A DNA stretch of 64,000 bases from Actinomycetospora chibensis (lineage in GTDB: Bacteria; Actinomycetota; Actinomycetes; Mycobacteriales; Pseudonocardiaceae), in assembly GCF_028737215.1 (NCBI RefSeq), contig NZ_JAQZAM010000001.1, positions 248,001 to 312,000 on the forward strand. The letters run 5' to 3'. Position numbers and translations under genes: made by a program. The notes under the pieces are model-generated. The model saw nothing but the letters and a program-made list of their open reading frames with translations, was not told where the DNA came from and searched no databases. This document shows positions 44,417-52,049 of this stretch, piece by piece. The first letter of the stretch is position 1. Each line of letters starts with the position of its first letter.

Positions 44417-44944
44417 TCACCCGGCCGGCCGGGCCGGCAGCGCGGTCAGTACCCGGGCCACGCCGTCGCCCCACGCGTCGATGCGGTCCCAGTCGCGGTA
44501 GTCCCCCGCGCCGTGGCTGGTGGCGAACATGAGCAGACGGCCGAGCAGCGACAGGTGCTCGTCGCGGACCACCCCGCTCACGACGAGGTGGTCGCGGAAG
44601 GACAGGCGGTCGGTGAACTCGGCGACGAGGGCCGCCGGCTGCAGGCCGGCCAGCAGGGTCAGCGGGAAACGCAGCGCGGCCGGCATCCCGACGCTGAACA
44701 GCCACACCGGCTTGGCCGCGAGCTCGGGCGCGTGCTCGGCGACGAAGGCGCGCGCCTCGGGGAGCCAGCGCTGGTCGTGCACCGCGCTGCCGAGGACGTA
44801 GGCGTCGTACCGCCCCGGATCGACGACGCGGGCGAGCTCCGACACGTCGGTGTCGAGCCCGTGTCCCCCCAGCCGCGCACCCAGGTGCTCGGCGATCTCG
44901 CGGGTGGAACCGTGGGCACTGGAGTACCCGACCAGGACCTTCAC
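44417..44944 (-). CDS. Flavodoxin-domain protein (protoporphyrinogen oxidase-like)
   Basis: 175 aa. VGYSSAHGSTREIAEHLG is an FMN phosphate loop; DAYVLGSAVHDQRWLPEARAFV and SVGMPAALRFP follow the HemG-type flavodoxin pattern. It could be a menaquinone-dependent flavoprotein, but function is open. GTG 44944 overlaps the DUF302 stop; last gene of USP-DUF302-flavodoxin. Confidence 0.8.
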   Translation of the reverse strand: MKVLVGYSSAHGSTREIAEHLGARLGGHGLDTDVSELARVVDPGRYDAYVLGSAVHDQRWLPEARAFVAEHAPELAAKPVWLFSVGMPAALRFPLTLLAGLQPAALVAEFTDRLSFRDHLVVSGVVRDEHLSLLGRLLMFATSHGAGDYRDWDRIDAWGDGVARVLTALPARPAG

Positions 44945-45366
44945 GACCGTGCCCCCTCGTCCTGGAGCGACCGCGGGGCGGGCACCTGGTCGCGGGCGAG
45001 AGCGTCCCGGACGCGCGCGAGGCGGGCGCCCGCCTCGTCGGCGATCGGGGCCAGCGCCTCGACGCCGCTCATCGCCACCATCGCCTGCGGATCGAGGATC
45101 TCCACGACGCTCTCCGCGCCGTCGGTGCGCACCGTCACCGTGCACGGCAGCAGGAGGCCGACGGAGCGGTCGATCTCGAGCGCCCGGTGGGCCAGGGCCG
45201 GGTTGCAGGCGCCGAGGATGACGTAGTCCTCGAACTCGACACCGAGCTTCGCAGCCATGGTCGCCCGCACGTCGATCTCGGTGAGCACGCCGAAGCCCTC
45301 GGCCGCCAGCGCCTCCCGCACGCGGGCGACGGTGTCGGCGTAGGGCAGTCCGAGCCGGATCTCCAT
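44941..45366 (-). CDS. DUF302-family protein
   Basis: 141 aa. Pattern DTVARVREALAAEGFGVLTEIDV, YVILGACNPALAHRALEIDRSVGLLLPCTVTV (landmarks LGACNPALAHRAL and LLLPCTVTV) identifies DUF302, a small alpha-beta domain of unknown function often found with metal or redox genes. Two conserved cysteines are present. ATG 45366 follows GAGGAGAGG, 15 bp after the USP gene. Confidence 0.85.
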   Translation of the reverse strand: MEIRLGLPYADTVARVREALAAEGFGVLTEIDVRATMAAKLGVEFEDYVILGACNPALAHRALEIDRSVGLLLPCTVTVRTDGAESVVEILDPQAMVAMSGVEALAPIADEAGARLARVRDALARDQVPAPRSLQDEGARS

Positions 45367-45380
45367 GGTCGTTCCTCTCC

Positions 45381-46217
45381 TCACGACGCGGGTGGCGGGA
45401 CGACCGCCACCGGACACTGCGCCCGCCGCAGCACCGACTGGCCGACGGACCCGAGGACCCGCTCGAGGCCCTGGCGCCGGTGGGAGCCGACCACGACCAG
45501 CCGGGCGTCGTCGGAGCGCGCGACGAGCGTCGGGACCGGCCGGCCCTCCGGCAGGACGCGGAGGACCTCCACGTCGGGGAACTTGCTGCTCCAGCCCGCA
45601 AGCCGCTCGCCGAGGAGCTCGGCCTCCGGGAGGTCGGGCATCCCCTCCGCCGCGGACGGCGAGACGTCGTCGTCCAGCATCGATCCCCACTCGGGGTCCT
45701 GGAGGTCCTGCCACACGTGGACGGCGACCAGGGGCACGCCCTCGCGGTCGGCGGCCGCGAAGGCGTAGCCGACCGCCGCCTCTCCGGACGGGGTGCCGTC
45801 GATGCCGACGACGACCGGATCGTCGGGCGAGGGAACGCGGGTGCCCCGCACGACCACGGTGGGGCACGTCGCACGGGCTGCCACCGCCGCGGAGACGGTG
45901 CCGAGGACCAGGCTTCCGATCGTGCCGCGGCCGCGGCTCCCGACGACGAGGAGCTCGGCATCGCGGCCCGCGTCCAGGAGGGCCTCGACGGGGTCGCCGC
46001 GCCGCACGTCGGCGGACACCACGAGCTCGGGGACGGCGCGCCGGGCCTCCTCGGCGGCGTCGCTCGCCAGGAACACCGACGACACGCCGTGCGCGGGCAG
46101 CACCGCCAGGACCTGCAACGGTCGCCGGCGCCGCGCGGCTTCCACGGTGGCCCAGGCGACGGCGCGGGCGGCTCCCGGCGATCCGTCGACGCCGACCACG
46201 ACCGGTCGCCCGGTCAC
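45381..46217 (-). CDS. Tandem universal stress protein
   Basis: 278 aa. Domain 1 motif GSRGRGTIGSLVLGT is canonical; domain 2 (GSHRRQGLERVLGS) lacks the second glycine and is shortened, as in many actinobacterial two-domain USPs. VAVHVWQDLQDPEW marks domain 2. GTG 46217 is the first codon with a purine-rich stretch before it (GGGGGG). First gene of the operon with DUF302 and flavodoxin. Confidence 0.85.
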   Translation of the reverse strand: MTGRPVVVGVDGSPGAARAVAWATVEAARRRRPLQVLAVLPAHGVSSVFLASDAAEEARRAVPELVVSADVRRGDPVEALLDAGRDAELLVVGSRGRGTIGSLVLGTVSAAVAARATCPTVVVRGTRVPSPDDPVVVGIDGTPSGEAAVGYAFAAADREGVPLVAVHVWQDLQDPEWGSMLDDDVSPSAAEGMPDLPEAELLGERLAGWSSKFPDVEVLRVLPEGRPVPTLVARSDDARLVVVGSHRRQGLERVLGSVGQSVLRRAQCPVAVVPPPAS

Positions 46218-46409
46218 CGAGGCCCCCCGGTGGAGGCCGCGTGCCCGGCGAGGTCGTGGCGCCGGGCGCCGCGCGGGCTCCCGGCGGCGTCCCGCGGGAC
46301 GAGGTCGGCCTGCGCGCACGCCGGAGGACAGGTCACCCGATCGTCGGTCACGCTCTCGATGCTGGTCCGACCCGGTGCGGAGCCCAGGGCCGTTCGGCTC
46401 CGGAGCGCC

Positions 46410-46423
46410 GGGCCCGAGGTCCC
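46410..46423. promoter_or_regulatory. Candidate DosR-type box, GGGCCCGAGGTCCC
   Basis: Reverse complement GGGAC-CTCG-GGCCC. It is 193 bp from the USP operon start and 73 bp from the divergent 46496 gene. Confidence 0.58.
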
Positions 46424-46495
46424 GGGGCGGACGGCGTCGCCGCCGAGGACGTCCGCCTCTGAGCCGTCCCGGGCGTGCGGTGCTGTGGTCGGCGG

Positions 46496-47047
46496 GTGAT
46501 CGCGAACCAACAGGCACCCGTGCGCCCGAGGCAGGCGGCCCGTGCCGTGGGGTGGTGCGCCCTCGAGGTGGTGCGGCTCCTCATCGCGGGCCGCCTGCGC
46601 CTCCCCCGACGGTGGGTGGGAGCGAGCGTGCGCTTCGCCGACGGCAGCTCCTCGTGGATCTACCGGGAGACCGTGGTGGACGGCCGGGAGGCACGCGAAC
46701 CGTGCACGCTGGTGGTCCGGTTCAGGCTGCGTGGCGTCCGGGGGATCGGTCACGCCCTGTTCCGGGCGGAGAGCCTGCTGAACACCCCGATGTTCGCGGG
46801 CTTCCCCGGTTTCGTGGCGAAGTGGTGGCTGGCGGCCGACGAGCACGGCGTCTACCGCGGCCTCTACGAGTGGGACGGTGCCGAGCGGGCCGAGCAGTAC
46901 GCGCGCGCCCTCTGGTGGATCCTCGCCATGGTCAGCGTGCCCGGCTCGATCGGCTACACCGTGCTCGAGGGCCGCCACCGCGACGACCTGGTCTCGCCGG
47001 CGCCGCCGGCCGGCGGACCGTGGTGGCAGCCCGTCGCGGTGGCCTGA
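46496..47047 (+). CDS. Conserved protein of unknown function, possible dimeric alpha-beta barrel
   Basis: 183 aa. I do not recognise a named family. A hydrophobic segment at about 18-38 precedes a strand-rich core; CTLVVRFRLRG and GLYEWDGAERAEQYARAL, then GSIGYTVLEG, resemble ferredoxin-like dimeric barrels of small monooxygenases or YdhR-like proteins. It directly precedes the FAD monooxygenase (one base between stop and ATG) and may assist it. The GTG at 46496 is uncertain; GTG 46475 is an alternative. Confidence 0.6.
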   Translation: MIANQQAPVRPRQAARAVGWCALEVVRLLIAGRLRLPRRWVGASVRFADGSSSWIYRETVVDGREAREPCTLVVRFRLRGVRGIGHALFRAESLLNTPMFAGFPGFVAKWWLAADEHGVYRGLYEWDGAERAEQYARALWWILAMVSVPGSIGYTVLEGRHRDDLVSPAPPAGGPWWQPVAVA

Positions 47048-47048
47048 C

Positions 47049-48614
47049 ATGCCCGCCGACGTCCTGGTGGTCGGGGCCGGTCCCACCGGACTGGCGCTCG
47101 CCCTGCAGGCCCACGACCACGGCGCCCCGGTGCGCGTCGTCGAGCGCCGGGTCGGGCCGCGCCCGTCGCGCGCCCTCGTCGTGCACCCGAGGACCCTCGA
47201 AGGCCTGCGCCCCCTCGGCGTCGTGGCGGAGCTCGCCGCCCGCGCCGACCGCGATCCCCGGGCCCGGCTCCACCTGGGTTCGCACGAGATACCGGTCCGT
47301 CTCGGGGAGCTCGCGCTCGACGAGACCGAGTTCGGCCACCCGTGGCTGCTGCGCCAGCAGGACGTCGAGGACGTCCTCGCCGCCGCCGCCGCGGCGCGCG
47401 GGATCCGGGTCGAGCACGGCACCGAGCTGGTCGGGCTGGACCCGGGCGACGACGGGGCACGCGTGGCACTGGAGGGACCGGGAGGGCGGGAGGACACCAC
47501 GGTCCACCGGGTGATCGGGTGCGACGGAGCCGGGGGCCCGGTCCGCGGATGGGCCGGCATCGGGAGCCGGGAGAGGCCCTACCGGCAGGAGATCGTCCTC
47601 GCCGACGTCGAGCTCGAGACCGACCTCGCGGCCGGTGTGTCCCACGTGTCCGCCGGATGGGCCGGGGTCGTGTTCGTGTTCGCCCTCGGGGAGCGGGCGA
47701 GCTGGCGCATCCTCGCCACCCGGGCAGCCGTCGAGGGCGGCGACGTCCCCGGACCCGAGGACCTCCAGCGGCTCCTCGCCGCCGCCGGGCTCACGGGACG
47801 GGTCACCGAGGTGGCCTGGTGCACCCGGCTCCGGCTGACGCGGCGGGTGGCCACGACGTATCGCCGCGGTCCGGTCCTCCTCGTCGGCGACGCCGCGCAC
47901 ACCCACTCCCCCGCCGCCGCCCAGGGCATGAACCTCGGCCTGCATGACGCTCTCAACCTCGGGTGGAAGCTGGGCCTCGCCCCCTCGAGCACCGACCCGG
48001 AGCGCCTCCTCGACTCCTACGACGAGGAGCGGCGTCCGGTCGCGACGATCTCCGCGGACCTCACCGACCTCGTCTTCTGGGCCGAGTCGTCCCCGACCGT
48101 GCTCGCAGGTCTCCTGCGCGGCGTGCTGGCGCCCCTGGGCGCCCCGCTCGTCCCCGCCCTCCTGCGATCGGGCCTCACGCGGCCCGGGATGCGGCTGCTG
48201 TCCGGTCTCAGCCTGGGTCTCCGACGCAGCTCCCTGTCCTGCGCGGAGGGCCGCGGGGGCCGCCTTCGTCCCGGCGACCGGTTGCCCGACCGGACCGTGG
48301 TCCACGACGGCGCCCGGGTCCGGCTCCACCACCTCGTCGCCCGGCCGGGCGTGCACGTCCTGCTCGGCCGGGACGCCCCCTGTCTCCCGCCCGACCTGGC
48401 CGGGGACCTGCTGACGGTCCAACGTCTCGACGACCGGCCGGGCTCCACCGTCCTCGCCGTGCGCCCCGATGGCTACGTCGGCTACAGCGGCCCGGGGACC
48501 GACCCCGCCCACCTCGGCCTCCGGGCCTGGGTCGACCGCATCGGCGCACATCCACGAGGAGATCACCGTGACGACCACGCCGGACACCGTTCCGAAGCCC
48601 ATCACCCCCGGTGA
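47049..48614 (+). CDS. FAD-dependent aromatic-ring-type monooxygenase
   Basis: 521 aa. Rossmann FAD motif VVGAGPTGLALAL, second FAD motif GDAAHTHSPAAAQGMNLGLHDA (GDAAHTHSP, QGMNLGL), and a C-terminal thioredoxin-like domain without redox cysteines (about 395-505). This is the PheA/TetX/RdmE-type class A hydroxylase, which uses NAD(P)H and O2. The substrate is not evident; no polyketide genes are nearby. The end overlaps the next gene by 47 bp. Confidence 0.85.
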   Translation: MPADVLVVGAGPTGLALALQAHDHGAPVRVVERRVGPRPSRALVVHPRTLEGLRPLGVVAELAARADRDPRARLHLGSHEIPVRLGELALDETEFGHPWLLRQQDVEDVLAAAAAARGIRVEHGTELVGLDPGDDGARVALEGPGGREDTTVHRVIGCDGAGGPVRGWAGIGSRERPYRQEIVLADVELETDLAAGVSHVSAGWAGVVFVFALGERASWRILATRAAVEGGDVPGPEDLQRLLAAAGLTGRVTEVAWCTRLRLTRRVATTYRRGPVLLVGDAAHTHSPAAAQGMNLGLHDALNLGWKLGLAPSSTDPERLLDSYDEERRPVATISADLTDLVFWAESSPTVLAGLLRGVLAPLGAPLVPALLRSGLTRPGMRLLSGLSLGLRRSSLSCAEGRGGRLRPGDRLPDRTVVHDGARVRLHHLVARPGVHVLLGRDAPCLPPDLAGDLLTVQRLDDRPGSTVLAVRPDGYVGYSGPGTDPAHLGLRAWVDRIGAHPRGDHRDDHAGHRSEAHHPR

Positions 48615-49494
48615 GGAGATGGCGGCGCTGCGGCGCTTCCACCGCGACACCACCTGGACCGGCACGATCGCCGAAGGAGGCATGGGCCCGGGGACCCCGG
48701 CCATGACGGCCACCGGCTCGGGCACCCACCGTCTGATCCAGGACGGCCGGTGGGTGGTCGGCGACTACCGCCAGGACCAGTACCTGCTCGACGGCACCCC
48801 CGTGCTGAGCTGGGAGCTGCACTGGGTCGCGGGATGGGACCCCGCCCGCCACGAGTACCGCGCCACGCTCGCCGACTGCTACGGCCACGCCGAGGTCATG
48901 GCAGGACACATCGACGGCGACCGTCTCGTCTTCGAGTCCACCGGCGACCCCGTGGTCCGGATCCGGCTCACGTGGGTCCTGCAGGAGCCGGACGCGATCC
49001 TCTGGCGCAACGAGACCAGCGTCGGCGGCGGCGCGTGGTCGCTCGTGGAGGAGTACCGCTGCACTCCGCTACCCGGACCGGGCGGACACTCGGGCGCCAA
49101 CCAGGCCGTCCGCACCTTCAACAAGCACGTGCTCAATCCCCTGATGCTCCGGCTGGCCGGCCGTCGGCACTGGTACGCGGCGCGGGTCGAGCACGTCGGA
49201 CGCCGAACGCAGCGGGCCTACGCCACTCCGGTGGCCGCCCGTCCCGTGCCCGGCGGCTTCGCCCTCCCGCTGCCCTACGGCCGCGACACCGACTGGTGCC
49301 GCAACCTGCTGGCCGCGGGAGGCGGGGTCGTCACCTTCGACGGCGCCCGCCACGACGTCACCGCGCCGCGCATCGTGCCGGCCGACGAGGTCCGCGGGAG
49401 CTTCACCCCGTACTGGCAGCGGATGCTCGCCGGAGTCCCCGAGTTCGTGCTGGCGACGACGGTCCCCGCCCCGCGGGGAGCCGCCGGCGGGTGA
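48568..49494 (+). CDS. DUF1579-like domain fused to Ddn-type deazaflavin nitroreductase domain
   Basis: 308 aa. The N-terminal half (about 15-170) has the DUF1579 pattern (ALRRFHRDTTWTGTI, RWVVGDYRQDQYLLDG, WDPARHEYRATLADCYGHAEVMAG in parts); the C-terminal half (about 185-300) has the Ddn split barrel (NPLMLRLAGRRHWYAARVEHVGRRTQRAYATPV, PLPYGRDTDWCRNLLAAGGGVV, in parts). Ddn proteins reduce quinones or nitro compounds with F420H2. A fusion with DUF1579 is not one I know. GTG 48568 follows GAGGAG within the monooxygenase end, so translation is coupled. Confidence 0.72.
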   Translation: MTTTPDTVPKPITPGEEMAALRRFHRDTTWTGTIAEGGMGPGTPAMTATGSGTHRLIQDGRWVVGDYRQDQYLLDGTPVLSWELHWVAGWDPARHEYRATLADCYGHAEVMAGHIDGDRLVFESTGDPVVRIRLTWVLQEPDAILWRNETSVGGGAWSLVEEYRCTPLPGPGGHSGANQAVRTFNKHVLNPLMLRLAGRRHWYAARVEHVGRRTQRAYATPVAARPVPGGFALPLPYGRDTDWCRNLLAAGGGVVTFDGARHDVTAPRIVPADEVRGSFTPYWQRMLAGVPEFVLATTVPAPRGAAGG

Positions 49495-49543
49495 CGTCGC
49501 TGAGCAGCAGCACCCGGTTCTGGGCCCTCCGGGGTGGCCGGGC

Positions 49544-49557
49544 GCGACCAACGGCCC
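49544..49557. promoter_or_regulatory. Candidate DosR-type box, GCGACCAACGGCCC (copy 2)
   Basis: Same sequence and 79-bp distance to the CBS start as at 30788-30801. Confidence 0.6.
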
Positions 49558-49635
49558 TGGGCGACCCACCACACCCGACCTCTACTCGACCTGCGCCCCG
49601 CGCGGGACGCACCACACCAGACCCAGGAGGTCGCT

Positions 49636-50085
49636 GTGAAGGTACGAGACATCATGAGCCACCCGGTGATCCGGATCGGACCCGACACCCCGGTCACCGA
49701 CGCCGCAGCCCTGCTCGTCGAGCACGGCATCTCAGCACTGCCCGTCGTCGACGACACCCAGCGCCTCATCGGCATCCTCAGCGAAGCCGACCTCGTCGCC
49801 GGCCGCATCCCCGCCCACGGCGACCAGCAACCCCCACCCACCACCTCCCGGGCGGGCCAACTCATGACCGACTCACCCATCACCCGCGAGCCCGACAGCG
49901 ACGTCGCCGACGTCGTCCACACCATGCTCGACCACCGGCTCCGCGCCATCCCGATCGTCGACCACGGCACCCTGGTCGGCATCATCTCCCGCCGCGACGT
50001 CCTACGCTGCGTCGCCCAGGGCGAACTCACCTCCGCCGACGTCTGGCGCCACCGATTCGGCCTCGTCGACCAGGACCGCGGCTAA
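49636..50085 (+). CDS. Hrp1-like CBS-pair protein, copy 2
   Basis: 149 aa, base-for-base the same as the gene at 30880-31329, including promoter and ribosome site (AGGAGG). The same protein will be made from both loci. The C-rich codon choice stands out from neighbours here too. It is followed by two 17-bp repeat units and converges on DUF1918. Downstream genes (PfkB, protease, Bpa) are intact here but decayed after copy 1. Confidence 0.88.
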   Translation: MKVRDIMSHPVIRIGPDTPVTDAAALLVEHGISALPVVDDTQRLIGILSEADLVAGRIPAHGDQQPPPTTSRAGQLMTDSPITREPDSDVADVVHTMLDHRLRAIPIVDHGTLVGIISRRDVLRCVAQGELTSADVWRHRFGLVDQDRG

Positions 50086-50116
50086 GGACCCCGAACCGCT
50101 CAGGACCCCGAACCGA

Positions 50117-50133
50117 CCCCCGCGCTCAGGGGG
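50117..50133. terminator. Small hairpin CCCCC-GCGCTCA-GGGGG
   Basis: Five-pair GC stem overlapping the DUF1918 stop codon, between convergent genes. Short, so only a weak terminator candidate. Confidence 0.35.
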
Positions 50134-50374
50134 CCGCCCGGAGCGGCGTCGGCGCGGCCACCGACGGGGAGCCCAGCGGCTGGTGCACCGGGTGCGGCTC
50201 GACCCGTGCGTCGGGGCCGGGGAACACCAGGCTGCGATGGTCGTCGTCGAGCCACCGGACCCAGAACGGCGGCGTGCCGTCGGCGTGGGTGACCGCCACG
50301 ATCTCCCCCTGACGGCGGGCCGACGCATCGGTCAGCCCCTCCACGATCAACCAGTTCCCGACCTGCGCCCTCAT
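50126..50374 (-). CDS. DUF1918 protein (Rv0569-like)
   Basis: 82 aa. The DUF1918 core (about 1-58) is clear: MRAQVGNWLIVEG, GEIVAVTHADGTPPFWVRWLDDDHRSLVFPGPDA (GEIVAV, PPFWVRWLDD, SLVFPGPDA). M. tuberculosis Rv0569 and Rv2302 have this SH3-like fold; Rv0569 is DosR-controlled. The last 25 residues lie in the duplicated segment and are unusual. ATG 50374 follows GAGGAGG. Confidence 0.85.
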   Translation of the reverse strand: MRAQVGNWLIVEGLTDASARRQGEIVAVTHADGTPPFWVRWLDDDHRSLVFPGPDARVEPHPVHQPLGSPSVAAPTPLRAAP

Positions 50375-50463
50375 CTCGAGCCTCCTCGCCACGTGACCGT
50401 GTGGTCGTCCGAGGTCCCCACGCCGGCGGAGTGCGGACCAGGGCCGTCCGCACCGACCGGCCC

Positions 50464-50477
50464 GGGACCTCCGGCCG
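50464..50477. promoter_or_regulatory. Candidate DosR-type box, GGGACCTCCGGCCG
   Basis: One base from GGGAC-N4-GGCCC. It lies exactly midway, 90-91 bp, between the divergent DUF1918 and glyoxalase-fold starts. Confidence 0.58.
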
Positions 50478-50567
50478 GAGCCGGGAGGACGAGCGGCACA
50501 TGCCGGTCGTTCCGGCCGGTGGGCACGGTCGGCCGCGACAGGACCACAGCGCGAGGAGGAGAGCGGC

Positions 50568-50933
50568 ATGGGCGACGCCGTCGTGCACTTCGAGATCGGG
50601 GGCGCCGACGGCGCTCGCTCCCGGGCGTTCTACACGGAGCTCTTCGGATGGTCGGTGGCGCCCGAGGCCCACGGCTACGGCGTCGTGTCCACCGGATCGT
50701 CGGACGGTATCGGCGGCGGCATCATGCAGACCCCGCCGGGTGTGTCGCCGTGGGTCACCGTGTACGTCGAGGTCGACGACCTGGAGAAGTCCCTGACCCG
50801 GGCCGAGGAGCTCGGAGGGCGGCGGGTGATGGGCCCCGCGCCGATCGGGGAGCTCGGCGACGTCGCGATGTTCACCGACCTCGACGGGAACGTCATCGGT
50901 CTCTTCGCCGGGGCGGAGAGGCGGGCACCGTGA
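50568..50933 (+). CDS. VOC/glyoxalase-fold protein
   Basis: 121 aa, one VOC domain: VVHFEIGGADGARSRAFYTELFGW, WVTVYVEVDDLEKSLTRAEELGGRRVMGP and FTDLDGNVIGLF. The FTDLDGN end with His at the first strand suits a metal-binding VOC enzyme, but metal ligands are not certain. ATG 50568 has AGGAGGAG upstream; the stop overlaps the PfkB GTG. Confidence 0.85.
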   Translation: MGDAVVHFEIGGADGARSRAFYTELFGWSVAPEAHGYGVVSTGSSDGIGGGIMQTPPGVSPWVTVYVEVDDLEKSLTRAEELGGRRVMGPAPIGELGDVAMFTDLDGNVIGLFAGAERRAP

Positions 50934-51940
50934 CCCCGACACGGCCGTGGGACGTCCTGTGTGTCGGCGACGTCGTCACCGACACCGCGATCGAGCTGAT
51001 CCAGGACGCCAACACGATCACCTACGAGGGCGCCGACGGCCCGTGGCTCGCGATGCGCTCCGGCGCGAAGCTCCCGTTCGCCGGCCACCAGACCTTCGAC
51101 GCTGCAGGGAACGCCTCCAACGCCGCGGTGGCGTGTACGCGCCTGGGCCTGCGGGCGGCCCTCGCCACCGACGTCGGCAAGGACGACACCGGCCGGCGCA
51201 TCACCGAGCGCCTGCGCGAGCACGGCGTGGACACCGACCTCGTGCACGTCCACCCCGAGCAGCAGACCAACCACCACTTCGTGCTGCGCCACGGCGCGGA
51301 GCGCACGATCCTCGTGCGGCACCACGACTTCGCCTACCGGTGGACGGCCCCGTCGGCGTCAGGGGCGCCGCGCTGGGTCTACTTCAGCTCGCTGAGCGAG
51401 CACGCGGCCGCCTACCAGGACGAGATCGCCGACTGGCTCGGCGCCCATCCCGAGGTGCGGCTCGTCTTCCAGCCCGGCACGTTGCAGGTCCGGTCGGGGG
51501 TCGGTCCGCTCCGCGCCGTCTACCGACGGAGCGAGGTCGTGGTGATGAACCGTGAGGAGGCCGTGACCGTCACCGGCGGGGACCACGCCGACGTGCACGA
51601 CCTCCTGGCCCGGCTCCACGCCGTCGGGCCGGCGAAGGTGGTCATCACCGACGGGCCGGACGGCGCGTACGCCTCCGACGGCGACGAGCACCTCTGGATG
51701 CCGACCTACCCCGACCCGGCGCCACCCGTCGAACGCACCGGCGCCGGCGACGCGTTCGCCGCGACGCTGGCCGCGGCGCTCATCCGCGGCGAGAGCTGGC
51801 GCGACGCCCTGCGATGGGCGCCGGTGAACAGCATGAACGTCGTCCAGCACGTCGGTGGCCAAGCGGGCCTGCTGCCCCTCGCCGAGCTCGAGGCGCGTCT
51901 GGCGCGCGCACCGGACTCGTACGAGCCCGTCCCCTTCTGA
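50930..51940 (+). CDS. PfkB-family carbohydrate kinase
   Basis: 336 aa. N-terminal GDVVTDTAIE, GGxxxN-type AAGNASNAAVACTRLG, C-terminal anion-hole motif ERTGAGDAFAATLAAAL with catalytic Asp. Ribokinase-fold sugar or nucleoside kinases of this type include Rv2029c (PfkB), a DosR-regulon member; the substrate cannot be told here. GTG 50930 overlaps the VOC stop. Confidence 0.85.
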   Translation: MTPTRPWDVLCVGDVVTDTAIELIQDANTITYEGADGPWLAMRSGAKLPFAGHQTFDAAGNASNAAVACTRLGLRAALATDVGKDDTGRRITERLREHGVDTDLVHVHPEQQTNHHFVLRHGAERTILVRHHDFAYRWTAPSASGAPRWVYFSSLSEHAAAYQDEIADWLGAHPEVRLVFQPGTLQVRSGVGPLRAVYRRSEVVVMNREEAVTVTGGDHADVHDLLARLHAVGPAKVVITDGPDGAYASDGDEHLWMPTYPDPAPPVERTGAGDAFAATLAAALIRGESWRDALRWAPVNSMNVVQHVGGQAGLLPLAELEARLARAPDSYEPVPF

Positions 51941-51976
51941 CCCGGGGTGAGCCGGTCCGTACCGGCCCTCCCCCGT

Positions 51977-51990
51977 GCGACCTTCGGCCC
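51977..51990. promoter_or_regulatory. Candidate DosR-type box, GCGACCTTCGGCCC
   Basis: One mismatch to GGGAC-CTTC-GGCCC, 60 bp before the protease start. Confidence 0.6.
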
Positions 51991-52049
51991 TTCCGGCTTC
52001 CCGTCCCGGGTGCGGCACTGACGTCCTGCACGGTCACCGGGAGGCACGG

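Larger units (their letters stand above)
49519..50179. repeat. Long direct repeat, copy 2 (CBS gene and flanks)
   Basis: Counterpart of 30763-31451. It starts 25 bp after the DUF1579-Ddn stop with no intervening terminator and ends inside the DUF1918 gene, at GAGCCCAGCGG. Confidence 0.93.

Noticed and set aside
51975-52049. Earlier ATG for the Rip3-like protease
   Set aside because: It would put the DosR-type box 51977-51990 inside the coding region and has no ribosome site; ATG 52050 has GGGAGG.
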